DNA of 64,000 nucleotides. Source: Afipia sp049747295 (lineage in GTDB: Bacteria; Pseudomonadota; Alphaproteobacteria; Rhizobiales; Xanthobacteraceae). The translations under genes were made by a program, and so were the position numbers. The notes below the pieces were generated by a model that worked only from the letters and a program-made list of their open reading frames with translations, was not told the origin of the DNA and searched no databases. This document shows, one piece after another, positions 8,126 through 16,114 of this stretch (within the stretch, counting starts at the first letter, position 1; every line of letters starts with the position of its first letter). The stretch lies in the NCBI RefSeq assembly GCF_049747295.1, contig NZ_JBMHJM010000001.1:1550001-1614000 (forward strand). Direction: 5' to 3'.

Positions 8126-8569
8126 TACTATTCTGCAGATCAGTTGAACCGCACGTTTTCAGCCGTCGCTGACCCGACCCGCCGCGCAATGCTGGCGCAC
8201 CTGGAAGGCCGCGAGAGCGTCACCATCAGCGAACTGGCAAAGCCGTTCGCGATGTCGCTGCCCGCGGTGATGAAACATCTCGACGTGCTGTCCGATGCCG
8301 GCCTGATCACCCGCACCAAAACAGGCCGCACGGTGACCTGCCGCCTCACGGCGGCCCCGATGGAGCAGGCGATGGAATGGCTCAGCCGCTACCAGCGATT
8401 CTGGTCTGCCCAACTCGATCGCCTCGCCGCTTTTGTGGAGAAGGACCTATGCTCATCCAGCCAAGCCTCACCCTCGCCCGACGACTCAACGCCCCAGCCG
8501 CCAAAGTCTTCGAAGCGTGGACCGACCCGCAAAAAATCGTCCAGTGGTTCGGACCCGCACCAACCTTAG
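8120..8569 (+). CDS. ArsR-family winged-helix regulator heading a detox-like gene cluster
   Basis: 149 residues. The winged helix 'TFSAVADPTRRAMLAHL ... ELAKPFAMSLPAVMKHLDVL' and the helix 'WLSRYQRFWSAQLDRL' closely match the regulator at 240-635. The last 40 residues are Ser/Pro/Lys-rich and look unlike a folded domain; they are encoded across the first 121 bp of the next gene in another frame. The start ATG 8120 is fixed by the need to include the first helix and the lack of other starts; it has no ribosome site. Likely autorepressor and controller of the downstream genes. Confidence 0.88.
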   Translation: MVYYSADQLNRTFSAVADPTRRAMLAHLEGRESVTISELAKPFAMSLPAVMKHLDVLSDAGLITRTKTGRTVTCRLTAAPMEQAMEWLSRYQRFWSAQLDRLAAFVEKDLCSSSQASPSPDDSTPQPPKSSKRGPTRKKSSSGSDPHQP

Positions 8570-8883
8570 TCGAGACGGTCAAGGCCGACATGGATGTCAG
8601 GGTCGGCGGCCATTTCCGCATCAGCTTCAAGACGGATGACGGCGACTATCATGAGGTCGGCGGCAAGTATCTCGAAGTAACGCCCAACCAGCGGCTGGTG
8701 TTCAGCTGGGCGTGGCACTCGACGCCGGAACGCGTCTCGCAGGTCACCGTCGTGCTGCGAGAAGAAGGCGACGTGACGCTGCTGACGCTCACCCACGACA
8801 AGTTCTTCAACGAGGCCGCGCGCGACGGTCACAAGCGCGGCTGGACCGGAACACTCGACAAGCTCGAGAAGCTGTTCGCCTGA
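8449..8883 (+). CDS. SRPBCC (AHSA1-like / START-fold) domain protein
   Basis: 144 residues beginning MLIQPSLTLARRLNAPAAKV. 'VFEAWTDPQKIVQWFGP' near residues 19-35, followed by 'GGHFRI', 'GKYLEVTPNQRLVFSW' and 'GWTGTLDKLEKLF' at the end, is the AHSA1-type SRPBCC fold that binds hydrophobic ligands. GGAGAAGG is 6 nt before ATG 8449, a strong ribosome site, so the start is firm although it lies 121 bp inside the upstream regulator frame. ArsR-SRPBCC pairs are common; the ligand is not known. Confidence 0.9.
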   Translation: MLIQPSLTLARRLNAPAAKVFEAWTDPQKIVQWFGPAPTLVETVKADMDVRVGGHFRISFKTDDGDYHEVGGKYLEVTPNQRLVFSWAWHSTPERVSQVTVVLREEGDVTLLTLTHDKFFNEAARDGHKRGWTGTLDKLEKLFA

Positions 8884-8903
8884 ATCTAGCGGAGGAAGTC
8901 GAT

Positions 8904-9527
8904 ATGAAACTCTTCTATTGCGAGACACTGAATCCGCGCAAAGCCTGCGCTGTCGCGAAGTATCTCGGCGCGCCGGTCGACTACATCCGCGTTGACCTGG
9001 CGAAAGGCGAAAACAGAACGCCTGCATTTCTGGCGATGAATCCCAATGGCAAAGTGCCGGTTCTCCAGGACGGCGCAACGACGCTTTGGGAAGCCAACGC
9101 CATCATGTGCCACCTCGCCCGTGTGACTGACTCCGATCTTTGGCCCACCGGCGAGCGTCAGGTCGAAGTGATGCGCTGGCTTAGCTGGGACGCAAATCAT
9201 TTCACGCGCTTCGCCGGCACGCTGTATTTCCAAAATCTCATCAAGCCGCAGCTCGGCTTCGGAGCGCCGGACACGGACGTCGTCCGCGAAGCCGAAAAAT
9301 GGGTTCGCCAGCACGCCTCCGTCCTCAACGAACATCTGCGTGGCCGCACCTATCTCTTGGGCGATGCTCTCTCCATTGCCGATTTCGCCGTGGCTGTGAC
9401 GCTTCCCTATGCCAAGAGCGCGCGAATTCCGATCGACGATTTCACCGAGATCCAGCGCTGGCACACGAAGTTGAACGAGCTTCCCGCTTGGCGCGATCCG
9501 TTCCCCATTTACGCCGAAGCTGCCTGA
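8904..9527 (+). CDS. Glutathione S-transferase family protein
   Basis: 207 residues. The N-terminal thioredoxin-like domain shows 'MKLFYCETLNPRKACAVAKYL', 'NPNGKVPVL' with the cis-proline near residue 54 and 'LWEANAIMCHLA' (the glutathione-binding Glu-Ser-like position, here Glu-Ala). The C-terminal helical domain has 'YLLGDALSIADFAV', the usual N-capping box. GGAGGA at 8891-8896 precedes the ATG. It follows the SRPBCC gene by 20 bp and is likely in the same operon. Probable role is conjugation or peroxide/epoxide detoxification; substrate unknown. Confidence 0.9.
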   Translation: MKLFYCETLNPRKACAVAKYLGAPVDYIRVDLAKGENRTPAFLAMNPNGKVPVLQDGATTLWEANAIMCHLARVTDSDLWPTGERQVEVMRWLSWDANHFTRFAGTLYFQNLIKPQLGFGAPDTDVVREAEKWVRQHASVLNEHLRGRTYLLGDALSIADFAVAVTLPYAKSARIPIDDFTEIQRWHTKLNELPAWRDPFPIYAEAA

Positions 9528-9551
9528 CGTCCCGGGCAACAGGAGTTGGCC

Positions 9552-9701
9552 ATGCCATCACACAAGGAACAAGAATTCACGTGGCTGCGACTTCATGATC
9601 GCTATGACGCCGGCGGTCATGTGGATATGACCGGACGTTACCACGCGCCGGAAGAACCGCACGCGTGCTGCGCGACGGGCAAAGAAGTCCCGTCAACATA
9701 A
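9552..9701 (+). CDS. Small 49-residue protein of unknown function
   Basis: ATG 9552 to TAA 9699-9701, with AGGAG at 9541-9545 spaced 6 nt. The product is hydrophilic, begins MPSHKEQEFTWLRLHDRYDA and ends with ACCATGKEVPST, so it has an adjacent Cys pair. It has no membrane segment. It sits 24 bp after the GST stop and 35 bp before the DUF1428 start, in the same direction, which supports translation as part of the operon. I do not recognise the family; it could also be a remnant of a larger gene. Confidence 0.5.
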   Translation: MPSHKEQEFTWLRLHDRYDAGGHVDMTGRYHAPEEPHACCATGKEVPST

Positions 9702-9736
9702 TCGCGATCAAAGACAATCAGCTGAGGGAGTATGAG

Positions 9737-10093
9737 ATGCAGTATGTCGATGGCTTCATTATTGCTGTTCCAAAGAAGAATCTCAAAGCCTATCAGGCGC
9801 TGGCCCGCAAGGCCGGCAAGATCTGGAAAGAGTATGGCGCGCTCGAATACCGCGAGTGTGTCGCGGAAGACGTCAAGGTCGGCAAGCTCACCTCATTTCC
9901 ACGCAGCGTGAAACTCAAGCCTGGTGAGACCGTGATCTTTTCCTGGATCACCTACAAGTCGCGCAAGCATCGCGACAAGGTCAACGCGAACGTGATGAAA
10001 GATCCTCGTCTCGGAGGAATGGATCCCAAGACGATGCCGTTCGACGCCAAGCGCATGATTTACGGCGGCTTCGATACGATCGTCACGATGTAA
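9737..10093 (+). CDS. DUF1428 family protein
   Basis: 118 residues beginning MQYVDGFIIAVPKKNLKAYQ. This opening, 'G..W.E.GAL.Y.ECV.DDV..GK.TSFP', 'VIFSWI.YKSR.HRD..N..VM.DPR' and 'FD.KRMIYGGF' are the hallmarks of DUF1428, a ferredoxin-like dimeric alpha-beta barrel family (YbaA type) of unknown activity. GAGGGAG lies 6 nt before ATG 9737; the longer open frame to 9665 overlaps the small gene upstream and is not needed. Members often occur with SRPBCC, VOC and ArsR genes, as here. Confidence 0.92.
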   Translation: MQYVDGFIIAVPKKNLKAYQALARKAGKIWKEYGALEYRECVAEDVKVGKLTSFPRSVKLKPGETVIFSWITYKSRKHRDKVNANVMKDPRLGGMDPKTMPFDAKRMIYGGFDTIVTM

Positions 10094-10138
10094 CTGCCGT
10101 AACCATCTGGACTTTGAAGTGAAGTAAGGAGTGAAACG

Positions 10139-10609
10139 ATGAAGGATATCGTGCCGTGTCTGTGGTTTGACGGCAGAGCTGAAGAGGCCGTGAATTTCTA
10201 TGCATCGAACTTCACGAATACGAAAATCGGTCACGTCGCTCACTACGGTGACGGCGCACCGATGCCGAAAGGCTCAGTGCTGACCATTGAGCTCGAAATC
10301 AACGGGCAGAAATTTCTGGCGTTGAATGGTCCTCCGGTCTTCACGTTCACGCCTGCACTCTCGCTGATCGTCAATTGCGACTCCCAGGAAGAAGTCGATC
10401 ATTTCTGGGAGAAACTTTCCGAAGGCGGTGAAAAGCAGCAATGCGGATGGCTGAAAGACAAGTTCGGTGTGTCATGGCAGGTCGTACCCACCGTGCTCAC
10501 CGAACTGATGAGACAGGCGACGCCGGCCAAGTCGCAGAAAATTCTGGACGCCATCATGCAAATGAAGAAGCTCGATATCAAAACGCTGCAGCAGGCCTAT
10601 GCACAGTAA
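10139..10609 (+). CDS. VOC / PhnB-like family protein
   Basis: 156 residues. 'MKDIVPCLWFDGRAEEAVNFYASNF' and 'GSVLTIELEINGQKFLALNGPP' followed by 'SL.V.CDSQEEVDHFWEKLSEGGE...CGWLKDKFGVSWQVVP' are typical of the PhnB-like branch of the vicinal oxygen chelate superfamily (once called 3-demethylubiquinone methyltransferase-like). GGAG is 6 nt before the ATG. Activity unknown. It continues the run of stress-type genes after the ArsR regulator. Confidence 0.9.
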   Translation: MKDIVPCLWFDGRAEEAVNFYASNFTNTKIGHVAHYGDGAPMPKGSVLTIELEINGQKFLALNGPPVFTFTPALSLIVNCDSQEEVDHFWEKLSEGGEKQQCGWLKDKFGVSWQVVPTVLTELMRQATPAKSQKILDAIMQMKKLDIKTLQQAYAQ

Positions 10610-10751
10610 CGCAGCGCGACGCGCTTATGATGCGGAAGGGAATGGTGATGCCGCCATTCCTTCACCGCGCCCCGGGAATGGCGTGTATCGCGGCGTATTG
10701 AACGCAGCATGGCGCCATGCCGAGGGCATTACCGAGTTGAAGGAACCTCCA

Positions 10752-11129
10752 ATGACAGCCCATGGTCATTTTCATTGGAATGAACTGCGGACCCGTGACG
10801 CCGAACGCGCCAAGCGGTTTTACACCGACACCATTGGTTGGACGTTTCAGTCCACCACTGCGGGCGACGGATCGACCTACTGGATCGCCTATATGGACGA
10901 GCAGCCTGTCGCAGGTTTGTTCTCGATCGATCAGCCGCGCTTTGAAGGCGTGCCCGAGAGCTGGATTCCATTTCTGGCGGTCGACGACGTCGATACGCGC
11001 GTCAAGAACGCCGTCGCCGCGGGGGCCGAGCTGATGATCCCGATCTTCGACGTACCGAACGTCGGCCGCATTGCAATGCTGCGTGAGCCGAGCGGAGCCG
11101 GGATTGGCTGGATGACGCCGACCTGCTGA
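10752..11129 (+). CDS. VOC family protein (glyoxalase-like, CFP32/27 kDa type)
   Basis: 125 residues beginning MTAHGHFHWNELRTRDAERA. The single-domain VOC pattern 'FHWNEL.T.D...A..FY.DTIGW' then 'YW.AYMDEQPVAGLF', 'WIPFLAVDDVD' and 'GRIAMLREPSGAGIGWMTP' resembles half of the CFP32-type glyoxalase-like proteins. The open frame extends to 10599, but only from ATG 10752 is the sequence protein-like; GGAAC is a modest ribosome site. Last gene of the cluster starting at 8120. Confidence 0.87.
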   Translation: MTAHGHFHWNELRTRDAERAKRFYTDTIGWTFQSTTAGDGSTYWIAYMDEQPVAGLFSIDQPRFEGVPESWIPFLAVDDVDTRVKNAVAAGAELMIPIFDVPNVGRIAMLREPSGAGIGWMTPTC

Positions 11130-11171
11130 GCAGCCAGACAGAGAGCGTCCGGCTCTAAGACTGAGTCTAGC

Positions 11172-11360
11172 TTAGGCCGAGATGTCGAGGTTGGCGCCGA
11201 TGCCTGGCGCGTTGTTCGCGGCGGGGGCCGCCGGCGAAAGCAGTTGCAGAACGGATGCCTGGGAGTCGAGGTTCGACTTCAAAACACTGGTTGCGACTTG
11301 CTGTTGGAAATTTCCCGCCTGCATCGCCATCATGGCGGAGACCATAGCCATCATATCCAT
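11172..11360 (-). CDS. YjfB-like putative motility protein
   Basis: 62 residues, Met-rich at the start (MDMMAMVSAMMAMQAGNFQQ), followed by 'VATSVLKSNLDSQASVLQLL' and a short Ala/Pro tail. This matches the small YjfB-type family labelled putative motility protein, an amphipathic helical protein of unknown mechanism. It stands alone between the VOC gene and the dehydrogenase gene, with no flagellar genes in the window. Confidence 0.75.
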   Translation of the reverse strand: MDMMAMVSAMMAMQAGNFQQQVATSVLKSNLDSQASVLQLLSPAAPAANNAPGIGANLDISA

Positions 11361-11452
11361 CGCAACACACTCACTCGCACTTCAACTGTCCGGAACCATA
11401 CCCGGCACTGGTTAATAAATTTTCAGCGACAAGTTTATGCGAATGTCACAGA

Positions 11453-12331
11453 TTAGCGCGTGGGAACGGGCTTTTCGCCGCGATAATCGTAAAATCCGCG
11501 CTGCGATTTGCGACCGAGCCATCCGGCTTCGACATATTTCACCAGCAGCGGGCACGGACGATATTTCGAATCCGCGAGTCCCTCGTGCAGGACCTGCATG
11601 ATCGACAGGCAGGTATCGAGACCAATGAAATCCGCCAGCTCAAGCGGCCCCATCGGGTGATGCGCCCCGAGCTTCATGGCGGCATCGATGGCTTCGACAT
11701 TCCCGACGCCTTCGTAGAGCGTGTAGATCGCTTCATTGATCATCGGCAGCAGGATGCGGTTGACGATGAAGGCCGGGAAATCCTCGGAAACGGCAATCTG
11801 CTTGCCCATCCGGGTGACGAATTCGCGTGCCGCTTCGAAGGTCGCGTCGTCGGTCGCAATACCGCGGATCAACTCCGCCAGTTCCATCACCGGAACCGGG
11901 TTCATGAAGTGAATGCCGATGAAGCGTTCAGGACGATCGGTCGAGGCCGCAAGCCGCGTGATCGAAATCGATGACGTGTTGGACGCGATGATCGCTTCCG
12001 GCTTCAGGATTCCGCACAGCTCATGAAAAATCTTGCGCTTGACGTCTTCCTTCTCAACCGCTGTCTCGATCACGAGGTCGCAGTTGGCGAGACCGTCGAG
12101 GCTCTCCGCCGACGTGATGCGCGCCAAAGCCTTCTTATGGGCATCTTCGGTGATGGTTTGCTTGGCGACTTGCCGCGACAGGTTACCGTTGATGGTGGCC
12201 ATTGCGGACTTGAGACGATCCGCCGAGACGTCGTTCAACACGACATCGAACCCGGCCAGAGCTGCGACATGCGCGATGCCGTTGCCCATTTGGCCTGAGC
12301 CAATCACACCAACCGTCTTTATCGCCGTCAT
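11453..12331 (-). CDS. 3-hydroxybutyryl-CoA dehydrogenase
   Basis: 292 residues. The Rossmann NAD-binding motif 'GVIGSGQMGNGIAHVAA' is at residues 7-23; 'SNTSSISIT' and 'IGIHFMNPVPVMELAELI' (residues about 120-160) contain the catalytic His and flanking region, and the C-terminal helical domain 'HPMGPLELADFIGLDTCL' is standard. It oxidises 3-hydroxyacyl-CoA (usually the C4 compound) with NAD. ATG 12331 with AAGAG is preferred over an upstream ATG 13 codons earlier. Neighbouring etfBA genes on the same strand fit a beta-oxidation or hydroxybutyrate context. Confidence 0.93.
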   Translation of the reverse strand: MTAIKTVGVIGSGQMGNGIAHVAALAGFDVVLNDVSADRLKSAMATINGNLSRQVAKQTITEDAHKKALARITSAESLDGLANCDLVIETAVEKEDVKRKIFHELCGILKPEAIIASNTSSISITRLAASTDRPERFIGIHFMNPVPVMELAELIRGIATDDATFEAAREFVTRMGKQIAVSEDFPAFIVNRILLPMINEAIYTLYEGVGNVEAIDAAMKLGAHHPMGPLELADFIGLDTCLSIMQVLHEGLADSKYRPCPLLVKYVEAGWLGRKSQRGFYDYRGEKPVPTR

Positions 12332-12475
12332 TTGCCGGTCTCTTCCCGCCGTCCAAGTGAGCGGCGTCACACTGCCGCACCACCTTTAATATAACGTCAA
12401 ACCCCGACGGATGTGTATTCGTCCTGCCGGGGCCGGACAGTTCAATCGGCGCGACCAGAGGCCGCGCCGCATGAG

Positions 12476-13417
12476 TTATTTCCCAAGCTCCGCCGTCAGT
12501 TCAGGGACGGCTTGATAGAGATCGGCAACAAGACCGTAATCCGCAACTTGGAAGATCGGCGCGTCTTCGTCCTTGTTGATCGCGACGATCACCTTGGAAT
12601 CCTTCATGCCGGCCAGATGCTGGATCGCGCCGGAAATACCGATGGCGATGTAAAGCTCGGGCGCCACCACCTTTCCGGTCTGGCCTACCTGCCAGTCGTT
12701 CGGAGCATAACCAGCGTCCACAGCCGCACGCGATGCACCGACCCCTGCGCCGAGCTTGTCGGCCAGCGGCTCGATATACTTGGCGAAGTTTTCGCGGCTC
12801 TGCATGGCCCGCCCGCCGGAGACAATAATCTTTGCCGACGTCAGTTCCGGACGATCGCTCTTGGCAACTTCCTCACCAACGAAGCTCGACAGACCAGGAT
12901 CGTTCACAGACGCTGCACTTTCGACTGCGGCACTGCCACCGTCGCCCGCCGCCGCAAACGTCGAGGTACGAACCGTGATGACCTTCTTGGCGTCTTTCGA
13001 CTTCACGGTCTGGATCGCGTTACCAGCATAAATCGGACGCTCGAACGTATCGGGCGACACAACCTTGATGATCTCGGAGATCTGCATCACATCCAGCAGC
13101 GCTGCCACGCGAGGCATCACGTTCTTGAACCGCGAGGTCGCCGGCGCAACGATGGCATCGTACGATCCGCCCAATGCCACGACGAGCGCCGCCAGCGGCT
13201 CGGCCAGATCGTGCTCGTAAGCCGGGCTTTCAGCGAGCAAAACCTTCGTCACGCCCTTGAGCTTGGCAGCCGCTTCTGCGGCTCCCTTGGTGCCACCGCC
13301 ACCACCGGCCACGAGAACGTGGACCTCCGCGCCAAGCGCAGCAGCGGCCGTCAGCGCCTTGTTGGTGGAATCCTTGAGGTTGGCGTGGTCGTGTTCGGCA
13401 ATCAACAGCGTGGCCAT
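12476..13417 (-). CDS. etfA: Electron transfer flavoprotein alpha subunit
   Basis: 313 residues. 'VSGGRAMQSRENF' and 'GASRAAVDAGYAPNDWQVGQTGKVVAPELYIAIGISGAIQHLAGM' in the C-terminal half form the FAD-binding domain. Together with EtfB it carries electrons from acyl-CoA and related dehydrogenases to ETF-ubiquinone oxidoreductase. Its ATG overlaps the etfB stop by one base, so translation is coupled. Confidence 0.97.
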   Translation of the reverse strand: MATLLIAEHDHANLKDSTNKALTAAAALGAEVHVLVAGGGGGTKGAAEAAAKLKGVTKVLLAESPAYEHDLAEPLAALVVALGGSYDAIVAPATSRFKNVMPRVAALLDVMQISEIIKVVSPDTFERPIYAGNAIQTVKSKDAKKVITVRTSTFAAAGDGGSAAVESAASVNDPGLSSFVGEEVAKSDRPELTSAKIIVSGGRAMQSRENFAKYIEPLADKLGAGVGASRAAVDAGYAPNDWQVGQTGKVVAPELYIAIGISGAIQHLAGMKDSKVIVAINKDEDAPIFQVADYGLVADLYQAVPELTAELGK

Positions 13418-14166
13418 CAGAGCACTCCCGCTTCGGTCTTGAGCTTGGAAACCAGTTCGGCGACGTCCTTGACTTTGACGCCTGCCTTGCGGCCCGCCGG
13501 TTCCGAGGTCTTGAGAACTTCGAGACGCGGCGAGAGGTCAACGCCGAACGAGTCCGCGGCCTTCTCGTCGATCGGCTTCTTCTTCGCCTTCATGATGTTC
13601 GGAAGACTTGCATAGCGCGGCTCGTTGAGACGCAGGTCGGTCGTGACGATCGCCGGCCCCTTGACCTTGACGGTCTGAAGTCCGCCGTCGACTTCGCGCG
13701 TCACCTTGAAGTCCGATCCATCGACTTCGAGCTTGGACGCGAACGTTGCCTGGGACCAGCCGAGCAAGGCTGCGAGCATCTGTCCGGTCTGATTGGAGTC
13801 ATCATCGATGGCCTGCTTGCCGAGGATAACAAGACCCGGCTTCTCTTCCTCGACGATCGCCTTCAAAATCTTCGCCACCGCCAGCGGCTCGACACCGGCA
13901 TCGGTCTTCACGAGGATGCCGCGGTCCGCGCCCATTGCGAGGCCCGTGCGGATGGTTTCCGATGCTTGCGCCGGGCCGATCGACACCACGACGATCTCGG
14001 TCGCCTTTCCAGCCTCTTTCAGGCGCAGAGCTTCCTCGACCGCGATCTCGTCGAATGGGTTCATCGACATTTTGACGTTGGCGAGTTCGACACCCGAGCC
14101 ATCGCTCTTCACACGGATTTTGACGTTGTAATCAACGACCCGCTTAACCGGCACCAGAACCTTCAT
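13417..14166 (-). CDS. etfB: Electron transfer flavoprotein beta subunit
   Basis: 249 residues beginning MKVLVPVKRVVDYNVKIRVK. 'MSMNPFDEIAVEEALRLKE', 'VDDDSNQTGQMLAALLGW'-like AMP-binding segment and 'ATVDGGLQTV'-type region follow the family pattern; AMP is the structural ligand. ATG 14166 is chosen because the family starts there and GGGAACC precedes it; the longer frame to 14238 is not needed. Partner of etfA downstream. Confidence 0.97.
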   Translation of the reverse strand: MKVLVPVKRVVDYNVKIRVKSDGSGVELANVKMSMNPFDEIAVEEALRLKEAGKATEIVVVSIGPAQASETIRTGLAMGADRGILVKTDAGVEPLAVAKILKAIVEEEKPGLVILGKQAIDDDSNQTGQMLAALLGWSQATFASKLEVDGSDFKVTREVDGGLQTVKVKGPAIVTTDLRLNEPRYASLPNIMKAKKKPIDEKAADSFGVDLSPRLEVLKTSEPAGRKAGVKVKDVAELVSKLKTEAGVL

Positions 14167-14282
14167 CGGTTCCCTTTCGTCTTGACTTTGGTTGATCTCG
14201 TGGCGGCGGAACCTAAAGGTCCCGCCAACCCGGGTCAACGCGCGAAAATCGAAAAACCAGAAAGGTATGCCTCTTCTGCGTG

Positions 14283-14855
14283 TTACCGGTTCTGGCCGGG
14301 CACCCAGAGAACGTCACGCGCGCCGTTATCGTTCACAGCGCGGCTGGCCACGAATAAAAAGTCAGATAACCTGTTGAGATACTGGACCGCAGCGTCACTC
14401 ACGGGCTCATCCGGCTGGGATGCCAGTTCCACCACCATGCGTTCCGCTCTGCGACACACGGTGCGCGCCAAATGCAGGTAAGCCGCAGCCGGTGTTCCGC
14501 CAGGCAAAACAAACGAGTTGAGCGGAGCCAGATCGGCATTGAGCGCATCGATGTCCTGCTCCAGACGCGCAACCTGCGAAGCCAGGACGCGCAGCCGTTC
14601 CGCCTTGCCATCGCGCTGGGGCACTGCGAGGTCCGCACCGAGATCAAACAGGTCATTCTGGATGCGCCCAAGCATGGCGTCGACCGTCTGCGCGCCGGCA
14701 AGATGGAGGCGAGCAACACCGATGGTCGCGTTGGTCTCATCGACCGTGCCATAGGCGCTGACGCGGAGATCGTATTTGGGCCGGCGCTCTCCGCTGCCCA
14801 GCGCCGTCGTGCCGTCGTCTCCGGTGCGGGTGTAAATCCGATTGAGAATGACCAT
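14283..14855 (-). CDS. PduO-type cob(I)alamin adenosyltransferase
   Basis: 190 residues. 'IYTRTGDDGTTALGSGERRPKYDLRV' at the N-terminus binds ATP, 'GTVDETNATIG' follows, and 'CRRAERMVVELA ... YLNRLSDFLFVASRAVN' carries the cobalamin-side residues of the ATR (MMAB/PduO) family. It converts reduced cobalamin to adenosylcobalamin for mutases and reductases. 427 bp before the end of etfB there is no other gene, and the HIG1-like gene 14898-15092 lies just upstream in the same direction. Confidence 0.94.
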   Translation of the reverse strand: MVILNRIYTRTGDDGTTALGSGERRPKYDLRVSAYGTVDETNATIGVARLHLAGAQTVDAMLGRIQNDLFDLGADLAVPQRDGKAERLRVLASQVARLEQDIDALNADLAPLNSFVLPGGTPAAAYLHLARTVCRRAERMVVELASQPDEPVSDAAVQYLNRLSDFLFVASRAVNDNGARDVLWVPGQNR

Positions 14856-14897
14856 CGCTTCGATCCGTTTTGGCTTCGATCCGCTTTGGTGAACCCG

Positions 14898-15092
14898 TTA
14901 TCGCCCTAGAGCCCAGATCGCCGCCATGGCGATAACGATGGCGATGAACTGAAACAACACGCGTAGCCGCATCAGCCGCTGCGAGGTGTTCGGCGAGCCG
15001 CCACGCATCATATTGACGAGGCCGAGCAGCAGAACGACGGTAACTGCTGCAAGGGCGATAGGAAGAGCAATGCTGCTGAGAAATGATGTCAT
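14898..15092 (-). CDS. HIG1-domain-like twin transmembrane protein
   Basis: 64 residues with two hydrophobic helices (about residues 8-26 and 43-60) joined by 'MMRGGSPNTSQRLMRLRVLFQ', the pattern of bacterial HIG1-type twin-helix proteins linked in some organisms to respiratory complexes. ATG 15092 is favoured; the longer frame to 15128 lacks support. Upstream of the adenosyltransferase gene, same strand, a frequent arrangement in this order. Confidence 0.75.
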   Translation of the reverse strand: MTSFLSSIALPIALAAVTVVLLLGLVNMMRGGSPNTSQRLMRLRVLFQFIAIVIAMAAIWALGR

Positions 15093-15232
15093 GATTGCTA
15101 CATAACACCGCAGACCGGTTTGTGCCATCGCCGCACAAAAAATGCCGACAGAGAACCTTTTTGCCCGTCAATCGTACTGACTAGAGTGTTCCGGCGCGCT
15201 AAAGCATATGGGCTGATGGGTCAGGGTGAAAC

Positions 15233-16114
15233 GTGAAGCGGCTTCGCTACGCATTCAATGTCGCGCTCGATGCGTTTTATAAATTTCTGGCCGATGATGG
15301 CTGGGCCATTGCGAGCCATATCGCCCTGTCGGCGCTGATGGCACTGTTTCCATTTCTCATCGTGATCACGTCACTGGCCGGTTTCTTCGGCTCGAAAGGC
15401 CTTGCTGATGATGCCGTTGAATTGATGCTGGAGACCTGGCCCCCACAGGTCGCCGATGCGCTCTCCGGAGAAATCCACAACGTCCTGACGACATCACACG
15501 GAGGGGTGCTCACCATCGGCGTGGTGCTCGCGCTGTATTTTGCCTCAAACGGCGTGGAGAGCCTCCGCGTTGCGCTGAACCGTGCCTATGCGGTGACCGA
15601 GCCCCGTAGCTGGTACTGGTTGCGCCTTGAATCGATCGGCTACACCATCGTCGCTGCGGTGTCGGCGCTGGCCATGGCGTTCCTGATCGTCCTCGGCCCG
15701 CTCATATTAGCTTTCGCGCGCCGCTACATCCCTCTGCGGATCGAACCGAATGAAAGCCTCTTTACGGTGCTGCGTTATGGCCTTGCCATCGGATCGCTGA
15801 TCGTCGCACTGATCATCCTGCACAAATGGCTGCCGGCCGGGACGCGAAAAATGCGCGAAATCATGCCCGGCATCGTGGTCACGATGATCGCATCGCTGGT
15901 GTCGGGTGTTGTGTTCGGAAAATATCTGGAACGCTTCGCCAGCAACTATGTCACGACCTACGCGGGCCTCGCCTCGGTGATGATCGCGCTGGTGTTCCTC
16001 TATTTCACCGCGGCGATTTTCGTCTACGGCGGCGAACTGAACGCAGCCATTCTCAAATCGCAGCATCCCGGCCCATTGCCTGCAGAAGGGCCATCGCCAG
16101 CGCCCGCGGGTTGA
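15233..16114 (+). CDS. YihY/BrkB family integral membrane protein
   Basis: 293 residues. 'DGWAIASHIALSALMALFPFLIVI', 'VLTIGVVLALYFASNGVESLRVALNRAY', and 'YVTTYAGLASVMIALVFLYFTAAIFVYGGELNAA' are the conserved membrane regions of the YihY (once RNase BN) family; about six membrane helices. Function unknown. Start is GTG at 15233; no in-frame ATG precedes it. The 3' end overlaps the convergent kinase gene by 62 bp. Confidence 0.92.
   Translation: MKRLRYAFNVALDAFYKFLADDGWAIASHIALSALMALFPFLIVITSLAGFFGSKGLADDAVELMLETWPPQVADALSGEIHNVLTTSHGGVLTIGVVLALYFASNGVESLRVALNRAYAVTEPRSWYWLRLESIGYTIVAAVSALAMAFLIVLGPLILAFARRYIPLRIEPNESLFTVLRYGLAIGSLIVALIILHKWLPAGTRKMREIMPGIVVTMIASLVSGVVFGKYLERFASNYVTTYAGLASVMIALVFLYFTAAIFVYGGELNAAILKSQHPGPLPAEGPSPAPAG

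Noticed and set aside
12447..12469. CGGCGCG/CGCGCCG stem after etfA as a terminator
   Set aside because: Only 7 bp, GC-only arms common in such DNA, and no T-run on the relevant strand.
12413..13615. 400-residue frame on + opposite etfA
   Set aside because: Antisense shadow; etfA and etfB on the other strand are certain and translationally coupled.
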